NCBI GenBank assembly: GCA_013396655.1
Contig: WBMV01000121.1
Location: forward strand, 310,001-374,000
Direction of reading: 5' to 3'
Length of the DNA: 64,000 nt
Origin: Campylorhamphus procurvoides
Taxonomy: Eukaryota; Chordata; Aves; Passeriformes; Dendrocolaptidae
A program made the position numbers and the translations under genes. Below are positions 52,728 through 62,295 of this stretch, piece by piece (position 1 is the stretch's first letter; every line of letters starts with the position of its first letter). The notes below the pieces were generated by a model. That model did no database searches and had not been told where the DNA came from. It saw only the letters and a program-made list of their open reading frames with translations.

Positions 52728-55700
52728 ATGTGGTTTCTTCACACAGATATTTTTTCAGGGAGTTCAGAACACTTCTGCACTTTACTGATGAAAGATATTT
52801 GTTTCACCTCTTCAAAATAACACTTAATTCACACCAATGTCCTCTCATGGAGGTGTAAGACCTGTCAACCCTTTGATAGAGGAATGTCACTTCTCTCTGT
52901 AATGTTTTTGAATTCAGTTTTTGTCTTCCATTCTGGTTCCAGGTTGGCACCTCTTTACATATTTTAACTGAAGCAAGTGAATGCTGGTTTAATAAGTTAG
53001 TCTCCACTGTTAGTGTAACCTGACTCCCCTCCAGTAAACTAGATAGCATAGGATTTTTTTTCAACTAGAAGATGAAAAGTAGAATGAAATGAGAGTAAAT
53101 TGTGCCTGGTGGTGTTTATATTCTATAAATCACATTTCTTGCTCTGCCAGCTGTGAGTCCCCTCCCGTGCTGAGAAATGATTACTGCAGACAGTTTTTGT
53201 TATTGATCTTGGAAGGCACAGAGTAGCTCGGTACCATGCAGCCCTCAGCACCAAGAAGTCCTCTTGCTCTGTGAGAAGTTTTGACATTTTGGTGTATTTT
53301 TCAAATATATTTTGATTTCAAAATGAACTGAAGTAGACAAAACCGCATAAGTAACTTCTGCTCATGAGGATTGCAATGCTAAATTAAAGCAATGTCACAT
53401 AGATGCAAGAACGTTTGCAGGACGTTGCTCAAGAGGAAGATGGTTCTGGCTCTATTTACAAGGTGCAAATATTCTACTTTGTAACAAAAATGTGTGTTTA
53501 ATTGAACCATGACTTTCACTGGCAACTTCTGGTTTTGTTTTCAGTATGTGCTCAATGAAGGGACAAAAATTTTCCATGAACAGAATTCAAATATGCTGTT
53601 TTTAATTCATGTAGTGGAAAAAGACCTATTAAATACCATACAGAAAGGACCAGTAGGCATCTTTCAAATTTTAGCAGGTACAGGTAGAGAGGTAAATTTA
53701 GCTTTTATTCATTATTTATCTACTTTTTCATATTTATTGCTCACTCTAACTGTACTCTATTTCCTTTTTATTTTTTGAGAGTTCCAGTACAGTTAGATCC
53801 TGTAAAAGTGGTATTTTGGAGTAAATAGCAGAATTACTGATGTCAAGTGTTTAAAAACTGAGACTGATCGAAAAAACTGCTTTCATCATTTATCTTATGA
53901 TTCTTGAGCCTTCAGATATACTGAGATCCCATTTCACATTTTCTCTAAGAGAGCTAAAATCTTTGAAGCTTGGCATTGTTATTTTTCCTACTGGCAGGTG
54001 ATATGTTCATCTGATGAGACTGATCCAGACATTGGGCCCTTTATCATCATTGTGGGATTCATTATAAAGTTATGAGAACTGGAATAGTGTGTTGGGAAGG
54101 GAAAAAAAGGATTAATCCATTTTGAGGGCAAGATTAAGGAAAATAGTTTGGTCTTCTCTGCTGGACCTCGACAGTAGGCTGGTGGGCAGGACCTGGTCTC
54201 TTGATGAAAAAGAGCAAAAACGTTTTGCAATACACAACAAAAATGCTTTTGTTCTTGAAAGGAAAGAAGGATGTAGCATGCAACTGTGACTGTCTTACCT
54301 TCTGTCTCACAGGTTTGGGGAAGGGATTTGGTTCCCAGATTTGCCTTCATACTCCCCCCTGCTCCAAACCGTGAATGCAGAAACACAAATATCCATTTCA
54401 CCCCTTATCCTTTGCTAGCCTGAGTGTTAAGAAAGTTCCCATGTAGTGCCGGTGAGTTTCTATTCCTCTGAGGGCAGCTGGGCACAAGATGGCTTGCTTC
54501 CAAGCAACACAGCACGGTGTGCTGGTGTGCCTAGCCTGAGGGGGGACACAAAGATATTTCCCTTTTTTTTGTGTGCATGCAGTTATCTCTAGACCACCAG
54601 CTTTGAATGCAAAAGGCAGATGAGTGGAAGTCTTAATTCTGTGAAAAGCTTAGGTGGAAACAATATTGGACCGACTTAAGTCAGAACTCACAAGCACCAA
54701 GGCTTCCCAAATATTAAATATGGGAGTTCAGAAAGCCAGACTACTTCTGCTCCTCAGAGAATTTTTGGCTCCTTTGAAATTTGTGTAGAAGAATTGAGTG
54801 ATGCAACTGAAAACCATACCAATTAAAGATGCACTTTGAATTAAGTGCTATAAAAGTGCAAAGTTCTGTGCAAAATGAAACCAAAATTGGTGAATATTAT
54901 GGCACTGTTATTTCTGTGTCTCATTTTCCCTGCTCTAAAATTGTATCCTGTAATTTTCTAATGCATTTATGATAACTTTAGAAAAGCTTGAGAACTGTGG
55001 GATTCTGATGATCCCACATTGATGCCTTTGCAGAAATGTAGGGTACAGGGATTGGGAAGTGGCATTATAAGATAAGAAAAACACATTTGGAATGTTAGAT
55101 AGCAATGATAGATGCCATTTTCTCCATTCAGGTGAGTGATGCAATCTCTTTTTTTTAACCATTGTCCTTTTTTTCTGTATTCTTCAGCTTCCATCAAAAG
55201 TACTGCTTTTGTGGTATGCTCTGACTGAGTTCCTTGCAAGGGTAAGCAGAAGTTCAGGATGTTTTTCAGTTCTGGGAAGCATGGCAGAGCATGGCAGGTC
55301 CTGCTTACTTAGGCAAAAGCATGTGGCTTTTCAACACAGGCTTTATCTTGCTCTTCCTGAGCGTGAGGATGGCAGTGAGAAGCGTGATCAGCCAGAAAAC
55401 AAGTGTATTCTAAGATGTACTTGTTCCTTGGGGGGTTCCTGGGTAGCCGGTGTGTGTATGCTCCTGTCAGCATGGTCAGTTGTGCCAGCTTCAGGACAGG
55501 TGGTTATTGCAACTGGCTGGGGTGCCCTGCACTGCCTCTCCATTTACAGGGCAGGAGAGCAGCAGACCACTGTAGTAGCTTCCTTGTTTCAGGATGTGAT
55601 TTCTTGCTCCCTTCTTACCCAGCCTTTGATTTTCCTCTTCCTCCTCCTCTGAAAGGGCTGACATTTCTCTTGTGTTTCAGGAGCACTCCCTTTCTCTAGT

Positions 55701-57759
55701 CTCCTGTCAAGTGCATTTTGCCATTCTCTCCTGCCTTTGTTTGACCTTGGTCAAGCCTCCCGTTTCATTCCCACTCCTCCGTTGCAGGGTCCCTGACTGC
55801 CCATGGTACTCCCAGCTCTCTTCTCTTCATCTCCTGTGCAGAGTGCTAATCAGACTTTTAAACCTTTCCTCTGTGCATGCTGTGTTGCCGTGATTCAGTG
55901 TATGGTGATGCAGCTTTGCTGGAATCACAGGGGTCCCTGTGATCTGTGCTTGCTGAACCTCTGTCTGTAGTTAATGAGCAGCTCTGGGAGACTGATCCCA
56001 GATGAATCTGGCAGGTGAATCTGGGGAAGAATGTGTAGTGTGACCCTTCATTTTAGCCTGCCTGATTCTGTAAATGAAGGTCAAGCATTGTGGAGCCCAG
56101 TGTTGGACCCTGGAGATTACTGAGTAGGCTTATTTATATTTTGGCACCAGCATTCATAGCAAGAGCTATTAAAAATAATGACATACTGCTACTTTACTAA
56201 TGGTTTGAGAGGTTCTCCTTGCATCTCAGTATGAGGTTGATCTAATGCAGCTATCTTCATTATAGTATCCAAGAGTGTTTTGTCTTTCCAAGCACATCTT
56301 GTTCTGGCTCATTTCAGAAATCTGCTCTTAGCTCCAAGGTCTGAAATTGGTCTGCAATCTGTTGGCCTGTAATTAGTACCAATAATACAGTGCTATTACT
56401 GCACTGGTCTGAGCTGCTGGCTATTTTTAGATATGACATTGTCCAGGTTTTTGTTGCATAGCTCATTTATCTCATCATCAATCAGCAGGATGCTGAGTAT
56501 AATTGTGTTTTTTAGAACAATTAGTGCAGACTTTTCTAGATATCCATTAGCCAGTATTTACATATGAACAGATCTTTAGATGGAGATTGTGGTCCAGTCA
56601 CAGCTAATGTTTGAGTTCTTTCAACTTGCATCTTCTCTTTGAAGAGTAGAACTTTAGCCCTCTGATGGCAGTAGTATTGTTGAGCCCCAGTTAACATTAA
56701 TCATGGATTGTGCAGCTTTTGTAAATAAGTGGCAGCTTCATATTTCAGAGATCTTCTTTGAATGCCCATAGGTTTTATTCAAAAATAGATCTATTTCGTC
56801 TCTTTCTTTCTTAGCACTGTCATTAAAGAGAACTTGCTTTCTTTTACACCTCTAAATGTACAAGTCCACTGAGCCTGGTGAATAAAAAGACAATGCAACT
56901 ATTGAAGATGCAGTCCTTGATTCTGCAGAAGTAACTTATAGCACTTTAATATTCCAGACAGCATGCTGGTCTACTTAAAGATGCAGGTTGAATGAGAGGT
57001 AATTAAATCTAAATTAGAAACAGGAAGTTTCCATCTGTGATTTTAGAGTCTTAGAAAATACTTATATAAGAAAGAAAGGGATCAGAGCACAGAACTAGAA
57101 AAACCGAAATCAGGAGGCTACCTCCAACATAGATGTTTGCTGCCCATGTGTACAAGTCACCACAAAGAAGAATAGAAATAGGATCAGAAAACAAATTAGA
57201 ATTCACTCTAAAACAAAACTAGATCTGGGAAGAAATTTTCATAGAAAGAGAAAAACTTGAAAGATTTCATTTTGAAAAAATTCTGTGAGAGCATGCAGTT
57301 AATCAGTTATGACATTGCAATTAATTATTCTTTATAATTCAATAGCATTCAGAGGTGTAAAAAACAAATGAGCATTTTTTTCCCCCTATGAAATCTGTTT
57401 ATGTTTTACCTATATTGGCTGGCTAATCTTTGCTTAAATCTCAGGAGCATTATGAAGTTTAATTCACTAATGCTCTGAGCTAAAGATGGCATTGGTATAA
57501 AAATAATGATAAGCACCTACACCTTAGTATCATTGATGAATCTTGCAATATGTGTCTGATGTATGTTTAGGAGAATGTGCACATTTTCACTTTCAGATTT
57601 CAAGAATTTGTGTATTACTTGAGTCTTTACACTGTACTTCAGAAGGAGGTTTATATAAATCTTCATTTCTATATAGTGGTGTTTTAAGCCTTACTTACAT
57701 TTCAAGTGAGGAAAATGCATCCTGAGTAATGACTGACCGGGGCTGAAACTGCAGCATAC
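52728..57759. other. Gene-free stretch
   Basis: AT-rich DNA. Apart from the exon-like segment at 53545-53691 (listed separately) I see no gene, RNA gene or transposon. The open frames at 53988-54401 (-) and 55209-55652 (+) begin at GTG and TTG, have no recognisable features and were not accepted. Confidence 0.55.
53545..53691 (+). other. Candidate exon, 49 codons, three tandem donors, unverified
   Basis: A good acceptor (CTGGTTTTGTTTTCAG ending at 53544) is followed by an open frame of 49 whole codons and a donor GAG|GTAAAT at 53691/53692. Two further donor-like sites lie just before it, GCAG|GT at 53677/53678 and ACAG|GT at 53683/53684. Only the longest version keeps the frame. The predicted peptide is amphipathic (KIFHEQNSNMLFLIHVVEKD in its first half), but I do not recognise a family, and third codon positions are AT-rich like the surrounding DNA. 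It could be a real exon of an unidentified plus-strand gene or a pseudo-exon. Confidence 0.18.
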
Positions 57760-57822
57760 CTTGAGCAGACAGTGTGTGGCAAACTCGGGGGTCACTGCCT
57801 CGAGGGTTGCCAGCAGCTTTCC
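57760..57822 (-). other. Candidate minus-strand exon, 21 codons, unverified
   Basis: On the minus strand, an acceptor with a good pyrimidine tract (CTTGTTTCTTCTGCAG) is followed by 63 bases and a donor AAG|GTATGC. The segment is exactly 21 codons in phase 0, and 16 of 21 third positions are G or C, clearly unlike the AT-rich flanks, as expected of a coding exon. A second acceptor (CTCTTCATCCACAG) 22 bases upstream would give an 85-base version in the same frame. The peptide (KLLATLEAVTPEFATHCLLK after the first Gly) looks helical and protein-like, but I cannot name its family. Another minus frame is also open, which weakens the case. Confidence 0.25.
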
Positions 57823-58639
57823 CTGCAGAAGAAACAAGTCCATTCTGTGGATGAAGAGAAGGTGTTTTGGCCCTTTCACTGAGGCTTTGCATCCAGCTCT
57901 CTGAAGAGCGATCTCATGACTGCTGTGTCTGAACATTGTTGTATTCATAAAAGTCATAAAAGCCAAATGTGAAAATGGAGGCAGCACACTCCTGAGCACC
58001 TCTGGTTATAGCGGTCACAGTCTCACTTTTCTGAGTGTGAACATGAGCGTCCTCCATGGGTAAATGCTAGAAAATAATAGCACTGTTAAAACTGTCCTGC
58101 AGACACTCATAAAGAGACCTGAAATGCTGATGTGGCTGTTCATCAGAATGAAAAACTGTCTTACTTCAATAAGGAACTGCAGCTAACAGAACAGAAACAT
58201 TTATGAGGCCAGTTTTCCTCTCTGATTACTGGGCTCTCTGCTCTCCACAGGAAAGCAGAAGAGAAACCCTCCTACAGAACTTGGCTAGCAACTAAATTGA
58301 AGTGTAGGGACTTTTTAAAATTAGTTTTGGAAATATCTCTTTAGAAAAATAAGTAACTTTTTATTAACCTTGCCAGGAAATACTGCAGAAGATCATCAGC
58401 TTTTTTTAGCATTTCCTTTCTAATTTGCATACATGTGAAATTTCTAGGCCACAATGAGCTTTCTCAGTAATGAATATAACTTATCATTTAACCCACTGCA
58501 CAACCTGCTTGTCTTAGCTGTACTGAATTTACCAGCTTCTTTCCAAACTTCTGGAAGTCATGTACCCCAGCCAGTTATCAGGTATTCCCATACCTCATGC
58601 TACCTCATCCCCACCTTGAATTGCAGCTGGTTAGGGTTT
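57823..58639. other. Gene-free stretch before the long CR1
   Basis: AT-rich DNA. I see no gene, repeat family or regulatory signal beyond the second possible acceptor for the candidate exon on its left. Confidence 0.55.
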
Positions 58640-59227
58640 TTATCAGCAATAGTGTGGCCAGCAGGACTAGAGCAGTGATTGGCCCCCTGTACTCAGCACT
58701 GATGAGGCTGCACCTCAAATCCTGCTTCCAGTTCTGGGCCCCTCACTACAAGGAAGACATTGAGGGGCTGGAGTTTCTCCAGAGAAAGGGAATGGAGCTG
58801 GTGAAGAGTCTGGAGCACGAGTCTGATGAGGAGCACCTGAGGGAGCTGGGGGTGTTTAGCCTGGAGAAAAGAAGGCTCAGGGGGGACCTTATGGCTCATT
58901 ACAACCACCTGGAAGGAGGTTGTAGCCAGGTGGGGATTGGCCTCTTCTCCCACATAAGTAATAGGATGAGAGGAAGTGGCTTCAAGTTGCAGCAGGGGAG
59001 GTTTAGATTGGATATTACCAAAAACTTCTTCACCTAAAGGCTTATGTAGCATTGGAACAGGCTGCCCAGGGAAGTGGCTGAGTCTCCATCCCTGGAGGTA
59101 TTTAGAAGACGTGCAGATGTGGCACTTCAGGACATGGTTTAGTGGTGCACTTGGCAGCCTTAATTTAACAGCGGGACTTCATGATCTTAAAAATACTTTC
59201 CAACTTAAATTATTCTACGATTCTGTG
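58640..59227 (+). mobile_element. CR1 LINE, longest copy in the window
   Basis: About 590 bases of continuous CR1 3' sequence. Recognisable blocks in order are GTGGCCAGCAGGACTAGAGC, CACTGATGAGGCTGCACCTC, TCTGGGCCCCTCACTACAAG, GAGGGAGCTGGGGGTGTTTA, GTGGCTTCAAGTTGCAGCAG, GGAACAGGCTGCCCAGGGAA, GTGGCACTTCAGGACATGGT and the tail ATTATTCTACGATTCTGTG, a decayed form of the CR1 3' repeat. It is 5'-truncated and inserted in plus orientation. It is the clearest evidence that the window is avian. Confidence 0.96.
58648..59037 (+). pseudogene. CR1 ORF2 C-terminal fragment, dead
   Basis: Inside the CR1 copy a single frame stays open for about 130 codons and encodes the C-terminal part of CR1 ORF2, downstream of the reverse-transcriptase core: landmarks are [54 protein letters not shown] and LDITKNFF. 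It ends at a TAA (59035-59037) where CR1 normally continues, so the end of the protein is lost, and the N-terminal endonuclease and most of the reverse transcriptase are absent through 5' truncation. Not functional. Confidence 0.9.
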
Positions 59228-59704
59228 ATACACTGAGTGTCTTTGTTCCCTTTCATCTCCTTGTGTGTGTGTTGGGGGGGCAAGACTGGCAGGACTTCAC
59301 AGGTACCACATGTGCATCCCCTCCTTCCTCTTGCTGCCCCATGTCCTCTGCTTCCTGCTACACTAGAAGGTATGTGGGGCAGACACCTCTCCTGTCCCAT
59401 TCCTGCTGTGGCTCTGCTTGAGCATTCAGAGTAATTTTATGCCATAGTTTGCATTTTGAGGTCTTGGCCAGTTTGACCGTCTTTGGACATTTTAAACCCA
59501 CAATAAGGCACTGTATATAAGGGAAATGAGGGTCGCTCAGAGTGTTCTAGAAAATGAAAGGCTGCTGACTCCTGCTGGGGTCCTCTAGGCTCCAGAACTG
59601 AATATTGGATACTGTCAATGAGTCCACCTTTGTTCTGTGGCAAAATACATGCTGGGGATTAATATGGTGCAGGGAGACAACTTCAACTGCTTCTGATTTC
59701 CTTA

Positions 59705-60040
59705 CTAGGAGCCCATCTGTCTAGCTGCTAGGATGTGATATAGTTGTATTACTAGTTGCATTGACTCATACTCTCTTTTTCTATTGATGCGTAGAGATCT
59801 ACTACCCATATGTTGTTTCCAGTGAGTGTATCTGCCTTTCATACATTCTCTCCTCAGGGATTCTTGGGAAATGGATGGGACTCTTGCAAACTCTTTACTA
59901 ATCTGTGAAAAGATCCTGAGGAGGAAGTTGGGAAGCTGTTTCCCTTCCCTTATGGCCTTGTGTGATATGCATGCATGACTTCTCTCTAAAAGGGTTTTCA
60001 TTTCTTTTTTGATTTCTTCATTAAAAGGTGTGTCACACAT
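59705..60040 (-). other. Unverified 111-codon ATG open reading frame
   Basis: An intact minus-strand frame runs from an ATG to a TAG. It stays open about 20 codons upstream of the ATG as well. The product is strongly charged and helical in character (for example NEEIKKEMKTLLERS near the start and RINRKREYES near the end), with no family I recognise. A good acceptor (CTCTCTATTTTCCAG) lies just upstream on the minus strand, but that version meets a TGA at once in this frame. The minus strand is purine-rich here, which alone yields Lys/Glu/Arg codons, so the protein-like look may be accidental. Confidence 0.17.
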
Positions 60041-60459
60041 CTCTTCTTCCTGTTTCTTGTGGCTAATATGCAGCTGAACAAGTCTTCCAGTATCATGTCA
60101 AGACTGGAAAATAGAGAGGAGTGTGTTAGCTTATTCTCTGTGCAAAAAGGCTTGGGAAAAATATCATGAATATGTTTGTCTCCTTTACCCAGAGGCAGTG
60201 GCGGCTCCTGTGGGCCACTGAGGCCTCAGTTAAACTCTGAGATATAACAAAGAATCAGCATCTGCTCATGTATGTGCTTATTTTGTGTTCATTTGCTACC
60301 ATTCACTGTTGCTTCAACAAGGTGTTCACAATGAATTGTATTCTGAGTTGCTCTTTCGTTGTTCCACTAAGGACCAAAAAATGTACAACACTGTCAAACA
60401 GAACATCTCACTTCAATCTTATTATTCTATGTTTTGCTTCATTATTGAAGAATCTTGAC

Positions 60460-60472
60460 TTTTTTTTTTTTT
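60460..60472. repeat. T13 homopolymer
   Basis: Thirteen consecutive T. No retrocopy is recognised beside it. Confidence 0.9.
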
Positions 60473-61288
60473 AGGTTTTTAGAATACTGATGTTAGCCCT
60501 AAGTGGACTAGGATCTGCACGGTGAGAGAGAAACTCTATCTCGGGCCATATTGCCACAGACAAAATGTAAACGTGCTCCAGCTAATTGGTTTTATTGTTC
60601 AAGAGAGCCAAGCGGCTGGATCTGCTGGACCCTTTGCTGACAGTGGCCAGAGCAGGATGGTGTGAGGTGGGATCCAGGTATAGTGTTTGTCAGTGAGGCT
60701 GCTCATCATAATCACAAAGCCTGACATCTTCTGGCTTCAATAACACACTGATTTCTAAATTAGAAAAATGCCTCATTCCACTTGTTACTTTTAGTAGGTT
60801 TGTTTTGACTGGACACATTGGTGTGATAGCAAGTACTTTCCTGGGATAGCAGGACTTTTTGTACAGAAATGGTGAGTTAACATTCTTTTTCTGAGATCCG
60901 CTTGGCTAAAGCAGAACCATGCCACAGGACCTACCTTCTGCAATATGTTGGACTTTGAGTATTCATTAATTCTTAGGTATATGAAACTTCTTTATGTGAA
61001 TATATACTCCCTAATTCTGAGCAAATACTTTATAATTCTTACCTCTTCCCTGATTTCATTTTTCCAGAGTTCTTGCCATGACAGAATGAAAGGATACTTT
61101 TCAGTGGCAGTGTTGTGGCTCTGCTTGTGGTCACATATTTTTCCCAGTCAATACCCGTGTAAGAGGTGACATGATGCTCAGTTGGTAGGCTGGTTGGTCT
61201 GTCTTAAAAGAATTGAATTACAATCTGAGGCACCCATAGCATTCAATAAATAACATTGCTGTCTGCAGATATTTATGGGGTTTGATTT

Positions 61289-61657
61289 TTATTGGTTTTG
61301 GTTTGTTTTTTTTCCCCTGTATTTATTACTTGTACTTAATGAAGGAATCAGACTACTTAAAGGCACATAGAAGTTGCCAATTTCACTAGCAGCAGTGAAA
61401 CTATCTCTAATTATAATCACAGCTAAGTATATCAGAGGAAAGTACAGTAGTATGCAGCATGGGGTATACTTCATAACTTGTCTCCACAAAAATAGCCTTC
61501 TTAATCTCTTCGGGCTGCACCCCTTCCCTCCTCCGATGTTGAGAATATACTTTTTAACATTACTGTCAAATTTTCTATTTACAGGTTGTGTTATTGTTTC
61601 TGAGTTGTTCTCATACAGGATCATTTGTGTCCTTCTTATATCCTTGTATGAAGCCAT
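61289..61657 (-). other. Unverified 122-codon ATG frame with one membrane-like segment
   Basis: This is the longest ATG-initiated frame outside the CpG island and the CR1-overlapping frame at 12244-12651. It has a polar N-terminal half (MASYKDIRRTQMILYENN at the start), a basic stretch (SPKRLRRLFLWR), then about 20 hydrophobic residues (around YTPCCILLYFPLIYLAVIII) that could span a membrane, and a polar C-terminus. The layout resembles a small type II membrane protein, but I recognise no family. Its codons are AT-rich like the flanks, no splice sites stand out, and AT-rich DNA easily gives Ile/Leu/Phe runs. Treat as a candidate only. Confidence 0.17.
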
Positions 61658-62055
61658 TTCTTAATCCTGCAGGATAAGTCCTGACCATCTGGGCAGGCTT
61701 CAGATGATAGATGATTCCCAGGGAACCATGACAGATATAAGATGTCCAAGAGATGTCTGTGAATGGAGGCAAAATGTCCTTAAGACATAATGAGACCCTT
61801 CAAGAGAGCTATGCATAAACAGATCGGGGAATTAAGCTTGCGTAGAAAAGACACCAAGTAACAAATTGGGCAGGACGGAAACTTCTTTGTGAGTTTTGCA
61901 TTCTGAGGATATAATTCTGTCAAATGACAATGGGATGTGTCTTTGCTGAGTGCAAATACCTTTGGTGCCTGTTATTCTGTGTGAAATCCACCAACCTCTG
62001 GTGAACGTTTTCTTGCCAGCTCACGTTCACTACTCCTCGCTGCATTACCTGTGAA

Positions 62056-62295
62056 TCAGGAGTTCACAGCACAGCACTGACATTGCACGTCACCCAAGTG
62101 ACCCCATGTAAGGTGCACGATCTCATCCAGACCATTCAACAGCTGAACATGAAGGCTGTGAGCTTCATTTCCTCCATCCAACAACTCTGTCTTTACACAA
62201 ATGTCAGTAGGTGCCAGCAATGTGTTAAAACATGTGCTGTGCAGGAGCGCAGCTCTGCAAGATGTGAGCCTGGCTGAACTGTAGAGGCTGTGCAC
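62056..62295. other. GC-richer segment open on both strands, unresolved
   Basis: The minus strand has a 79-codon frame ending in a stop, with many G-starting codons as in true coding sequence and a strong donor-like CAG|GTAATG near 62048. The plus strand has an overlapping frame (62083-62277) with mostly G/C third positions. The segment is less AT-rich than its neighbours and contains no recognisable repeat. It may be a remnant of an old exon or retrocopy. I recognise neither peptide and cannot choose a strand. Confidence 0.2.

Noticed and set aside
53988..54401. 137-codon minus-strand frame
   Set aside because: It starts at GTG rather than ATG, shows no splice context, and the peptide has no recognisable domain.
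55209..55652. 147-codon plus-strand frame
   Set aside because: It starts at TTG. The first ATG is well inside, and the C-terminal Leu/Phe run reflects pyrimidine-rich DNA.
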